Shown here: piece after piece, positions 1 through 8,213 of the stretch
Position numbering within the stretch: the first letter of the stretch is position 1
Layout: the number at the start of each line of letters is the position of its first letter
Assembly: GCA_965662265.1 (NCBI GenBank)
Contig: CBFIGX010000009.1
Span: 1-64,000, forward strand
Length of the DNA stretch: 64,000 bases
Direction: 5' to 3'
Source of the DNA: CBFIGX01 sp965662265
GTDB taxonomy: Bacteria > Bacteroidota > Bacteroidia > Flavobacteriales > UBA7430
Notes under the pieces: generated by a model
Told to the model about the DNA's origin: nothing
Database searches by the model: none
The model's input: the letters and a program-made list of their open reading frames with translations, nothing else
Program-made: the position numbers and the translations under genes

Positions 1-683
1 ACTACACTACTGTAGTCTGCACTTGGCTGGTCAACTAAATTCATGTCTACGCTAAACTCTACTGTTGCCTCTACTGGGCCTGCTTCTGTTAAACATGATC
101 CGTCATCGAAGTTTGCCTCAGCGTTATACTCTTCATAACCATCATCGGTACAACCTTCTACTTTCCATGTAACACACATGTCTGGGTCGTTAACATTTGC
201 TGATGAATCGTACTCTAAGTAGTGTCCGTCCATACAACCTATGATTTGACTTGATGCATCAGCAACAAAGTCCAAACCAACAACAAACGAAATTGAATTT
301 AAAGAGTAATTAGACATTGAAGGATCCTGATAAACAGGAGTAACCTCATATGCAAGACCGTTAATGTCATCTGCAATCCAAATTAACTCTTCACCTTCAG
401 CCATTCCATTATCGGAACCCGCTTCAGATCCCCAAACGGTAATTTGAAAATTACCAGAAGCATCGAAAGTAGAGACACCAGCACAAGCTAGATCACCATT
501 ATCGTTCTGATAAAAAACACCAATTTGGTCAATGTTAGAAAAATCTCCTGACATAGAAGTCGCGGGAGTAACGTATACGGTCATATTAGACCCGGTGTTG
601 ATGACATTGAAGTCAGTTGCACTCAATTGACTCGTAGTCAAGAGCAACACCAAACAACTGAAAAAAGTATAGATCTTTTTCAT
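1..683 (-). CDS. secreted cysteine-repeat protein, paralog 0 (partial, runs off left edge)
   Basis: The ATG at 683-681 opens a frame that stays open to base 1, so 227 codons are visible and the 3' part lies outside the window. The first 22 residues are a signal peptide (MKKIYTFFSC, hydrophobic core, ending QLSA). Residues 23 to about 145 form one copy of the array's shared domain, with the marks NTGSNMTV, IGVFY, ACAG and a WG motif. Two cysteine motifs follow (GCMD...YLEYD and GCTD...YEEYN...DDGSC). The visible part ends in VEFSVDMN, which resembles the beginning of the VTFxVDM domains common in Bacteroidota surface proteins; that is inference. It is the last of five tandem paralogs and has its own promoter and C-tract. 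Function unknown; a surface or adhesion role is inferred from architecture. Confidence 0.85.
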   Translation of the reverse strand, partial: MKKIYTFFSCLVLLLTTSQLSATDFNVINTGSNMTVYVTPATSMSGDFSNIDQIGVFYQNDNGDLACAGVSTFDASGNFQITVWGSEAGSDNGMAEGEELIWIADDINGLAYEVTPVYQDPSMSNYSLNSISFVVGLDFVADASSQIIGCMDGHYLEYDSSANVNDPDMCVTWKVEGCTDDGYEEYNAEANFDDGSCLTEAGPVEATVEFSVDMNLVDQPSADYSSV

Positions 684-687
684 CCTT

Positions 688-693
688 GGGGGG
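688..693 (-). promoter_or_regulatory. C6 homopolymer just upstream of start codon (paralog 0)
   Basis: Six consecutive C on the transcribed strand end four bases before the ATG. The preceding bases (TTTTTAACTAAAC) are identical to the leader of the paralog at 13310-16255. It is part of a shared leader element in the array. Confidence 0.6.
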
Positions 694-719
694 TTTAGTT
701 AAAAATTCACTCTAATTTT

Positions 720-727
720 CAAATATA
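720..727 (-). promoter_or_regulatory. Bacteroidota -7 promoter motif for paralog 0
   Basis: The minus strand reads TATATTTG, an exact match to the Bacteroidota TAnnTTTG element, 26 bases upstream of the C-tract. No clear -33 TTG was found at the usual distance. Confidence 0.55.
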
Positions 728-771
728 CACATTTTTATATAAAAAAAAACATTTAAAATTACTTCCATAAA

Positions 772-797
772 AAAAGCGATGAAAATTCATCGCTTTT
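772..797 (-). terminator. intrinsic terminator after paralog 1
   Basis: A 12-bp perfect stem (AAAAGCGATGAA with its complement, two-base loop) begins about 25 bases past the stop of the gene ending at 821. The stem carries its own A and T flanks, typical of Bacteroidota terminators. Confidence 0.75.
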
Positions 798-820
798 ATT
801 TTTAATACGTTAACATGCAA

Positions 821-3800
821 TTAGTTAATGCGTTTCTCTGTTGTTCCATCACTATAAAGATAAAGCAATATTTCACCATTCATCTGTTCTTTTGGGTCAA
901 CTTCCTGACCTAACATATTGACAATTTTTACTAGAGTTCTCAAATCGTTAGGATGGACTGTGACAGGCATATCATGTACCCAAGATGGTACGGTTGGTAT
1001 TAAATCTAACCTAAGTCCATTGACATCAGGAAAGGTAAAAGAAGACAATGTATTATGCATTCTAATTTGATATCCTTGACCAGGAATAAAATCACCTATA
1101 CCATTAAATGCATACTCAGGCCAATATACCTCAGCAGCATTATTTTTAACAATCTGGACGTCATCAACGATATTTGACAAAGTAGCGGCAACATCTTGAT
1201 TGAAGGATAAAGTGTATCCAATAATATTCCAACCTTGTAATAAATCTACATATATTGGTTCGCATTCACCTGACCCTCCTGAATTATTTAATGCTTCTTC
1301 CAGCTGAAGTTCTAAAGAACTTATGTCAGAATATGCCGAATTTAATAGATTTTGTACAGCATCAACATCTGCTTGAGTAACACCATCTTCTTGATTAGCT
1401 AATGCAGCTAACAACTCTACATTTACTTGATCTAGCTCTGCTTGAACAGCATCAACATCTGCTTGAGTAACACCATCTTCTTGGTTAGCTAATGCAGCTA
1501 ACAACTCTACATTTACTTGGTCTAGCTCTGCTTGAACTGCATCAACGTCTGCTTGAGTAACACCATCTTCTTGGTTAACTAATGCTTCTTCAAGCTGCTC
1601 TTCTAGAGAAGCAACATTTAATTCACTTGCCAAAAGATTAGTATTAGCAGCGTTTAGTTGAGATTGAATTGCATCTATATCTGCTTGAGTAATACCGTCT
1701 TCTTGGTTTAACAAAGCGATATCTAATTGATTTTGTAAATCAGCTACAATATTATTAACTGATGCTAAATCCGCATTAGCCTCATTTAAAAGTAATTGAA
1801 TGGCATCTAAGTCAGCTTGAGTTACACCATCATCACCACCAGAAGCAATACAATCATTGTAAGCTTCTTCCCAGCTGATGCAAGATCCATTATCTTCTGT
1901 TGCACTATTATCGAAGTTTGCACTTGCTGCATCTGTACATCCAAAAATTTCGAATTGGTCACAAACTCCATCAGCATCTACATCAGACAAACATGATCCT
2001 GAGCAGTCTAGATATTCTTGTGGATATTCACATGAACCATCATCCGTATTCGAACTATAATCATAATTACATGCATCTGCATCTGTACAACCTAAATACT
2101 CTACGGTACAAGCTAAACTCAAATTAGCTGATGACACAAATGAAATTCCATTGGTAATATATGTACTAGGGCCATCAGAAAATTCTACTTCTAATGTATA
2201 TACATCATCTCCAGATTGTGCTATGAATAGTAATGGCGCTCCTATTGTTAAACCATCAACGGTAGGAGTGGTTGCATCATCACCATATGCTGCAATTTGA
2301 ATATTTGATCCTGTCCAAATTGATGATCCAGCACATTGTGCTTGACCATTATCAGCAATGTAGAAAACTCCTATCTGATCTCCCACGTTTAATTGAGATA
2401 TCGATGATGGTGGTAAGAAAATAGCATGGTTTGTACCTGTATTAATAACATCGAAACTTACATCACAGTTTGACCCTATTAAGTCGTAGTCACAAGAACC
2501 ATCATTTACATTAGCATTGGAGTCGTAATTCGTTGCATTCATATCTGTACAAACCTCTACGATTAATGTCTCACATGAACCATCGTCTGTATTAGCCAGT
2601 GGATTATATTCAAGATATAAAGCATTTGTACAGCCTGAAACCATTAGAGAATTACATGAGCCATCATCTGTATTGGCTTGTGCATTATATTCTAAGTAAT
2701 TGCTATCTGTACAACCCTCTACGATTAATGTCTCACATGAACCATCATCTATTGTCGCAGCGCTATTATACTCTAAATACATAGCATCGGTACAGCCTTC
2801 ATAATCACATATGCCTGAATCTGTAGCATCAGGATTATAATTTGATGCATTCGTATCTGTACAACCGATAATTTCGAATTGGTCACAAACTCCATCAGCA
2901 TCTACATCAGACAAACATGATCCTGAGCAGTCTAGATATTCTTGTGGATATTCACATGAACCATCATCCGTATTCGAACTATAATCATAATTACATGCAT
3001 CTGCATCTGTACAACCTAAATACTCTACGGTACAAGCTAAACTCAAATTAGCTGATGACACAAATGAAATTCCATTGGTAATATATGTACTAGGGCCATC
3101 AGAAAATTCTACTTCTAATGTATATACATCATCTCCAGATTGTGCTATGAATAGTAATGGCGCTCCTATTGTTAAACCATCAACGGTAGGAGTGGTTGCA
3201 TCATCACCATATGCTGCAATTTGAATATTTGATCCTGTCCAAATTGATGATCCAGCACATTGTGCTTGACCATTATCAGCAATGTAGAAAACACCTATCT
3301 GATCTCCCACGTTTAATTGAGATATCGATGATGGTGGTAAGAAAATAGCATGGTTTGTACCTGTATTAATAACATCGAAACTTACATCACAGTTTGACCC
3401 TATTAAGTCGTAGTCACAAGAACCATCATTTACATTAGCATTGGAGTCGTAATTCGTTGCATTCATATCTGTACAACCCTCTACGATTAATGTCTCACAT
3501 GAACCATCGTCTGTATTAGCCAGTGGATTGTATTCAAGATATAAAGCATTTGTACAGCCTGAAACCATTAGAGAATTACATGAGCCATCATCTGTATTGG
3601 CTTGTGCATTATATTCTAAGTAATTGCTATCTGTACAACCCTCTACGATTAATGTCTCACATGAACCATCATCTATTGTCGCAGCGCTATTATACTCTAA
3701 ATACATAGCATCGGTACAGCCTTCAATGTCAACAGCACAGGAAATAGCGTCATAAGTAAAGGCTGCTACATATGAAATCCCATTTAACTGGAAAACATCA

Positions 3801-4546
3801 CTTGGATTTGGGAATAGTTCAAATTGACTACCATCATTAGACTGAAATTTCCAAACTATCGATTCATTTGCCGCAAAACCATCTTTCTCTCCAGTAGTAC
3901 TATCATCTGCGTAAGCAGCAATTTGAGCTGATTGACCCGTAAACTGAGTTGCTCCAGCACATGCTAGTGCACCATTATTATTGAAATAAACACCTATTTG
4001 ACCTTGTCCTAAAGAAGCGTTAAGGTTGGATGCGGCATCAGGTGTAATAAATAAAGTCATATTAGAACCTGTATTTACAAAATCAAGATCAAGAGATGGG
4101 CATTCGTCATTGGAATTACAGTTAACTAGAGTTGATGAAGCAGATTGAATAAAACTTAAGCCATTAATTGCAAAGGGATCATTTGGTGTTATGGATAGTT
4201 CATGAGAGGAACCATCAGTAGTGAGATAATACCAATTTATTGTTTCGTTTGCTGCAAAACCATCTTTTTCTGGAGAGGTAGAATCATCAGCCATTACAGC
4301 TAATTGAATTTGGGAACCAGTAAAATTGGCGGATGCGGCACATGCATAGTTACCATTACTATCTATAAAAAAAGCACCTATTGTACCCTCTCCTAAATCA
4401 TTGTATAAAGAAGAAGCAACATTAGGTGTGAAAAATACAGTCATGTTAGTACCTGTATTAACAAAACTAAAATCTAGATCGCATTGAGCTTTCGAACTAA
4501 AGCTTAAAAATAATGTTAGAAAAACTAGGGATAATGAATTTTTCAT
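821..4546 (-). CDS. secreted cysteine-repeat protein, paralog 1 (1241 aa, internal 855-bp duplication)
   Basis: Residues 1-21 are a signal peptide ending KAQ. Four copies of the NTGxNM domain lie near residues 22-145, 150-270, 386-495 and 694-810. Between them are about 12 cysteine motifs of the form GCTD...(N/E)Y(N/D)...DDGSC, plus two DxDADGVCDQFE stretches like a thrombospondin type 3 or EF-hand calcium loop. Residues 275-559 and 583-867 are a near-exact duplication. Residues about 900-1093 are helical and built from five copies of DG(V/I)TQAD(L/I/V)DA(I/V)Q. A GWN...GQGYQIR domain (about 1098-1173) and a tail with HPND, VNMLGQEV and LLYLYSDGT (about 1179-1241) finish the protein. The tail resembles a T9SS type A sorting domain. 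Ligand and function are unknown; secretion to the cell surface is inferred. Confidence 0.9.
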   Translation of the reverse strand: MKNSLSLVFLTLFLSFSSKAQCDLDFSFVNTGTNMTVFFTPNVASSLYNDLGEGTIGAFFIDSNGNYACAASANFTGSQIQLAVMADDSTSPEKDGFAANETINWYYLTTDGSSHELSITPNDPFAINGLSFIQSASSTLVNCNSNDECPSLDLDFVNTGSNMTLFITPDAASNLNASLGQGQIGVYFNNNGALACAGATQFTGQSAQIAAYADDSTTGEKDGFAANESIVWKFQSNDGSQFELFPNPSDVFQLNGISYVAAFTYDAISCAVDIEGCTDAMYLEYNSAATIDDGSCETLIVEGCTDSNYLEYNAQANTDDGSCNSLMVSGCTNALYLEYNPLANTDDGSCETLIVEGCTDMNATNYDSNANVNDGSCDYDLIGSNCDVSFDVINTGTNHAIFLPPSSISQLNVGDQIGVFYIADNGQAQCAGSSIWTGSNIQIAAYGDDATTPTVDGLTIGAPLLFIAQSGDDVYTLEVEFSDGPSTYITNGISFVSSANLSLACTVEYLGCTDADACNYDYSSNTDDGSCEYPQEYLDCSGSCLSDVDADGVCDQFEIIGCTDTNASNYNPDATDSGICDYEGCTDAMYLEYNSAATIDDGSCETLIVEGCTDSNYLEYNAQANTDDGSCNSLMVSGCTNALYLEYNPLANTDDGSCETLIVEVCTDMNATNYDSNANVNDGSCDYDLIGSNCDVSFDVINTGTNHAIFLPPSSISQLNVGDQIGVFYIADNGQAQCAGSSIWTGSNIQIAAYGDDATTPTVDGLTIGAPLLFIAQSGDDVYTLEVEFSDGPSTYITNGISFVSSANLSLACTVEYLGCTDADACNYDYSSNTDDGSCEYPQEYLDCSGSCLSDVDADGVCDQFEIFGCTDAASANFDNSATEDNGSCISWEEAYNDCIASGGDDGVTQADLDAIQLLLNEANADLASVNNIVADLQNQLDIALLNQEDGITQADIDAIQSQLNAANTNLLASELNVASLEEQLEEALVNQEDGVTQADVDAVQAELDQVNVELLAALANQEDGVTQADVDAVQAELDQVNVELLAALANQEDGVTQADVDAVQNLLNSAYSDISSLELQLEEALNNSGGSGECEPIYVDLLQGWNIIGYTLSFNQDVAATLSNIVDDVQIVKNNAAEVYWPEYAFNGIGDFIPGQGYQIRMHNTLSSFTFPDVNGLRLDLIPTVPSWVHDMPVTVHPNDLRTLVKIVNMLGQEVDPKEQMNGEILLYLYSDGTTEKRIN
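1381..1560 (-). repeat. two tandem 90-bp units in the helical region of paralog 1
   Basis: Bases 1381-1470 and 1471-1560 differ at four positions by eye. Each encodes 30 residues starting near NQEDGVTQADVDAVQ. Diverged copies of the same DGxTQAD unit flank them, so the helical segment appears to have grown by unit duplication. Confidence 0.85.
1947..2801 (-). repeat. 855-bp tandem duplication, copy A
   Basis: This segment matches 2871-3725 at a constant offset of 924 bases (308 codons, in frame), with three mismatches found by direct comparison. One mismatch turns the normally invariant Gly before Cys into Val (VEVCTD here, VEGCTD in copy B). Both ends fall inside cysteine-motif sequence. 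Confidence 0.95.
2871..3725 (-). repeat. 855-bp tandem duplication, copy B
   Basis: Partner of 1947-2801. It encodes four YLEYN/TNYD-type cysteine motifs, one whole NTGxNM domain, one further motif and one DxDxDG loop. A 69-base stretch (2802-2870) separates the copies and encodes one extra cysteine motif. Confidence 0.95.
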
Positions 4547-4551
4547 GTGTA

Positions 4552-4556
4552 GGGGG
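4552..4556 (-). promoter_or_regulatory. C5 homopolymer just upstream of start codon (paralog 1)
   Basis: Five C on the coding strand lie five bases before the ATG at 4546, preceded by CTCTAA. This is the shortest tract of the five paralogs. No exact TAnnTTTG motif is seen for this gene; the nearest match (TAAAATTTG, one base too long) lies upstream of the terminator palindrome. Confidence 0.5.
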
Positions 4557-4574
4557 TTAGAGTTTAGACTAATT

Positions 4575-4602
4575 AAAAAGGGGAGTATATACTCCCCTTT
4601 TT
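4575..4602 (-). terminator. 28-bp perfect palindrome, terminator after paralog 2
   Basis: Bases 4580-4597 are a perfect palindrome (GGGGAGTATATACTCCCC), flanked by A5 and T5 that extend it to 28 bp. It starts about 15 bases after the stop of the gene ending at 4618. It lies only 29 bases upstream of the next ATG, so it could also act as a leader attenuator of paralog 1. Confidence 0.8.
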
Positions 4603-4617
4603 ACAAATTTTATGCCA

Positions 4618-7600
4618 TTATTTGATTACCTTTTCAACTGATCCGTCTGAGTATAAGTAAAGTAAAACTTCTCCCTTAAAGGCATCATCAGGGTTGACTT
4701 CTTGCCCCAACATATTAACAACTCTAACAAGACTTGTTATGTCATTAGGATGCATAGGTAAATCCATATCAATTACCCATTGAGGTACGGTTGGTACAAC
4801 TTCTAGTCTAACACCAGGAATAAACGGGAATGTATAATCTAAATGCTCTTCATACATTCTTATTTGATATCCTTGACCTGGTTCCAAGCTTCCTAAACTA
4901 TTAAATCCAAACTCAGGCCAATAAACCGCGGCATTATTATTTTTAATTAGGTGTAATTTATCACCTAAAACATCTAGTGAAGCTGCAACATCCATTGGTT
5001 CTTTAAGGCTAAAACCAATCATGTTCCATCCTTGAGCTAAGTCAACGTATAACTCAGCAGAATGGTAAGCTAAATCTTCTGTGAGTGAAAGATTTTCTGC
5101 GTTTAACGATGCAATATTTCCTTCGAGATTTTCTATGTCTGAAAGTGCAGAAGAAATTGTTGCCTCAAAAGCGATACTATCCATTTGTAAACTAGAAATA
5201 TGTTCTTCATATGCAGAATCTTCAGCTGCATCTTCAGCATCCATAACCGCAATGGTATTATCGTATGTAGCTACGAGTGTTGAAATCTGAGATGTGTAAT
5301 TTAATTCTAAAGTAGAAATCTCAAGATCGTAGTTATCTATAGTTTGATTTAATAGATCTGTAGCGGCATCAGCAGCTGCAGCGGCGTCAGATTCTAACTG
5401 TGCTACTTCGCTAGCATGTAAGGCATTTAGCGCTTCAACTTCAGCATCATTTGCATCGTTTATAACAATAATTTGAGCATCATAATTTGCGATAGTAGTA
5501 GCTAAATCATTTTGTAGGTCAGCAATGTCGTTATCTAGAGCATTAACAGCATCAGCGTGGTTAGAGTTTAATGTTGCTATTTGCGCATTGTAATCTTCTA
5601 TGGTACTTGCTAGTGTTGTTTCCAAAAGCAAACTGTCTGCTTGTAAAGAAGATATAGCTGCCTCTAAATTAGCAATTTCAGTATTTGTTGAATTTGTTAG
5701 CACCTCTATTTGTGATTCATATGAAGCAATAGAGTCCAGTAAACCTTGATTTAACACTTCGAGTTCGTTTTCTAAGGCATCAACCTCAGCATCCCATAGA
5801 TCATTTAACGTTGTTATTTGAGATGTGTAATCTGCATGTACTTGGTTAAGTGAGTCTGTCAACCACGATTGGAGTGAGAAAAGCTGGTCTTCGTATGACA
5901 GAACCATATTATCATAGGTTGACTGCATAGACAACACAGTTGTATTTAATGTATTTGTGACATCAATTAAGTCTGCGCTTAGTTGCTCTATTTCCTGATT
6001 AGCATCTTCTAGATCAGCAACAACAATTGCATACAAGTCAGACCATAATATGGCACATGAATTGTCATCTACTAAAGCATCTGGGTTATATTCTTGGTAT
6101 GCAGGGTCTATACATCCAAATACTGGATCTAGTATCCATGACGAAATTACAAAAGCGCCATTTGTAGTATACCCATTTTGTCCTAGATCATATAAGGGAT
6201 ATAGGTCATAATCTTCTCCAGAGCTATTATCTCTAGCCATCCAAACAATTTCTTCGTCGGCGTCAAAACCATTTTTTGAGTCGCTATGGGTATCATTACC
6301 CCAAACAACTATTAACTGATTCTGAGCATTAGCATCCCAAATCAATAAACCACCACATATAAGTTGGTCGTTTGATTGGTAAAATGCACCTATATAATCA
6401 CCAGTTTGTAGTTCTAGCCCAGGTACAGATCCTGTAATTGCAATGGTTGAATTATTTCCTGTAATTTCTAGTCCATTTGGTGATGAAGGCCAGTTTCCAG
6501 AAAAAGATAAATATTCACAAGATCCGTCGTCTGTATTTGCAGATGAATCGTAATTTAACGCAGCAATATCAATACAACCTAAAACTACACTCTCACAAGA
6601 TCCATCATCAATATTTGCATTTGGATTATAATTTGCTGCAGTCTCATCTGAACAACCTTCAATAGTAGCGATACATGATCCATTATTTATGTTAGCTTCT
6701 TCATTATAGTTGAATGCCGAAGGATCTGTACAACCTTCAATTAAACATGATCCATTATCAGTGTTTGCACTAAGATCATAGTTTGTTGCACTTTCATTAG
6801 TACATCCAAGTACTATGTCGATACATGTTCCATCATCATTGGTTGCGTTCTGATTGTAGTTAAATGCATTTGGGTTGGTACAACCTTCTACTTCGAATTC
6901 ATCACAGATACCATCATTATCAGCATCAAAATTACACTCACCATCACAGTTTAACCAATCTTCAGCAGGATAAGTACAGAAACCTGAGTCAGTAGCCTCT
7001 GGATTGTAATTACACCCTAGAGCATCCATACAACCTAAAATTTCAAACACATCACAAACACCGTCACCATCAGTATCAACTTCACAAACGCCATTACAAT
7101 CGTAACCTACTTCATTAAAGAAACAACTACCATCATCATTATTTGCCTGTAAATCATAGTTACATGCATTTACATTAGTACAACCTACATACTCACAATA
7201 TCCTTCTAGGTTTGCTATGCTGTTGTAATTATCGGCAGAAGAATCCATACAACCAGTCAGGAAACAAGTTCCATCATCTACATTTGCTGCAGGGTTATAA
7301 TTTTCTGCCCAATCCGACATACAACCTAAAATTTCAACAACTCCACATGTAAGTGTGGATGTAGCACTAGAAATTACTTGAGTTCCATTTACTACATAAG
7401 GAATGTAGGATGTGTTAACGACATATAGATTGTTGCCATCAACTAACTCAAGAGAGATTTCCGCGCCGATTGGTGCCCCATCGACTTCAGGCGTTGACGA
7501 ATCATCTCCCCACACAGCTAAAGATGTTTGAGAGACCCCATAAACATTTACTGTACCTACAAGCATACCATCTGCTGTTGCTGATAAATATGCTGACTCA

Positions 7601-8127
7601 TTAGTAATTTGTAAAGATTCAAAAAAACCTGAGGTTAACATTAATGTCATGTTATTTCCTGTATTACCGGAAAATATCCCTGGATAATCACAATTTCCAG
7701 TTGAAACTTCCGTCTCACAAAGATCAGTTTGTACTGTACTTTGGATTGACATTGCATTAGTAGCATAACTGATAGGTGATGCTAAATCTAAAGTGTAAAG
7801 ATTAGCACCATCAACAAGTTGAAGTATAATGTCTTCACCGAAAACAGCACCATCAGTTTCTGGTGAATCTGTATCATCACCCCATATAGCTAGAGATGTT
7901 TGAGACATGTCAAATACAGGTGTAGAACCAACAATCATACCCTCTGATGTTAAAGCAACAACATAGGCGTTGGGATCTGTAATGGTTAGAGAATTGATGA
8001 AATTTTCAGTCAACATTACAGTCATATTTGAACCTGTATTGCCATTGAATTCTTGAGGAATTTCGCACTGTGAACTAGCATTATAACTAAAACTAACAGC
8101 GCAGAAATATAAGAGTAACTTTTTCAT
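4618..8127 (-). CDS. secreted cysteine-repeat protein with long coiled coil, paralog 2 (1169 aa)
   Basis: A signal peptide (residues 1-19, ending NASSQ) is followed by two NTGxNM domains (about 22-140 and 145-265). Next come cysteine motifs and DGxCD calcium-loop-like stretches (about 268-545), a third and more diverged domain (about 546-665, with IGAFY and VVWGNDT), and one more motif. Residues about 700-1020 are a long predicted coiled coil rich in Leu, Asp, Ala, Ser and Asn. The GWNMIGFSL...GQGYQIRM domain and the HPND...VNMLGQEV...LYLYSDGS tail close it. The layout of head, repeat neck, coiled stalk and sorting tail suggests a fibre-like surface protein; that is inference from architecture. 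Confidence 0.9.
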   Translation of the reverse strand: MKKLLLYFCAVSFSYNASSQCEIPQEFNGNTGSNMTVMLTENFINSLTITDPNAYVVALTSEGMIVGSTPVFDMSQTSLAIWGDDTDSPETDGAVFGEDIILQLVDGANLYTLDLASPISYATNAMSIQSTVQTDLCETEVSTGNCDYPGIFSGNTGNNMTLMLTSGFFESLQITNESAYLSATADGMLVGTVNVYGVSQTSLAVWGDDSSTPEVDGAPIGAEISLELVDGNNLYVVNTSYIPYVVNGTQVISSATSTLTCGVVEILGCMSDWAENYNPAANVDDGTCFLTGCMDSSADNYNSIANLEGYCEYVGCTNVNACNYDLQANNDDGSCFFNEVGYDCNGVCEVDTDGDGVCDVFEILGCMDALGCNYNPEATDSGFCTYPAEDWLNCDGECNFDADNDGICDEFEVEGCTNPNAFNYNQNATNDDGTCIDIVLGCTNESATNYDLSANTDNGSCLIEGCTDPSAFNYNEEANINNGSCIATIEGCSDETAANYNPNANIDDGSCESVVLGCIDIAALNYDSSANTDDGSCEYLSFSGNWPSSPNGLEITGNNSTIAITGSVPGLELQTGDYIGAFYQSNDQLICGGLLIWDANAQNQLIVVWGNDTHSDSKNGFDADEEIVWMARDNSSGEDYDLYPLYDLGQNGYTTNGAFVISSWILDPVFGCIDPAYQEYNPDALVDDNSCAILWSDLYAIVVADLEDANQEIEQLSADLIDVTNTLNTTVLSMQSTYDNMVLSYEDQLFSLQSWLTDSLNQVHADYTSQITTLNDLWDAEVDALENELEVLNQGLLDSIASYESQIEVLTNSTNTEIANLEAAISSLQADSLLLETTLASTIEDYNAQIATLNSNHADAVNALDNDIADLQNDLATTIANYDAQIIVINDANDAEVEALNALHASEVAQLESDAAAAADAATDLLNQTIDNYDLEISTLELNYTSQISTLVATYDNTIAVMDAEDAAEDSAYEEHISSLQMDSIAFEATISSALSDIENLEGNIASLNAENLSLTEDLAYHSAELYVDLAQGWNMIGFSLKEPMDVAASLDVLGDKLHLIKNNNAAVYWPEFGFNSLGSLEPGQGYQIRMYEEHLDYTFPFIPGVRLEVVPTVPQWVIDMDLPMHPNDITSLVRVVNMLGQEVNPDDAFKGEVLLYLYSDGSVEKVIK

Positions 8128-8131
8128 TTAA

Positions 8132-8141
8132 GGGGGGGGGG
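8132..8141 (-). promoter_or_regulatory. C10 homopolymer just upstream of start codon (paralog 2)
   Basis: Ten consecutive C on the coding strand end four bases before the ATG at 8127. It is the longest single-base G/C run noticed in the window. It sits 26 bases downstream of a -7 motif, within the untranslated leader. Confidence 0.65.
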
Positions 8142-8167
8142 TTAAAGTAAATTCTAATAGTTTCTAT

Positions 8168-8175
8168 CAAACTTA
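8168..8175 (-). promoter_or_regulatory. -7 promoter motif for paralog 2
   Basis: The minus strand reads TAAGTTTG, fitting TAnnTTTG. A T10 run lies just upstream. The predicted transcript start would be near 8160, giving a short leader that carries the C10 tract. Confidence 0.55.
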
Positions 8176-8213
8176 CGAAAAAAAAAATGAATGTCCTAAA
8201 AATATAACTACCC

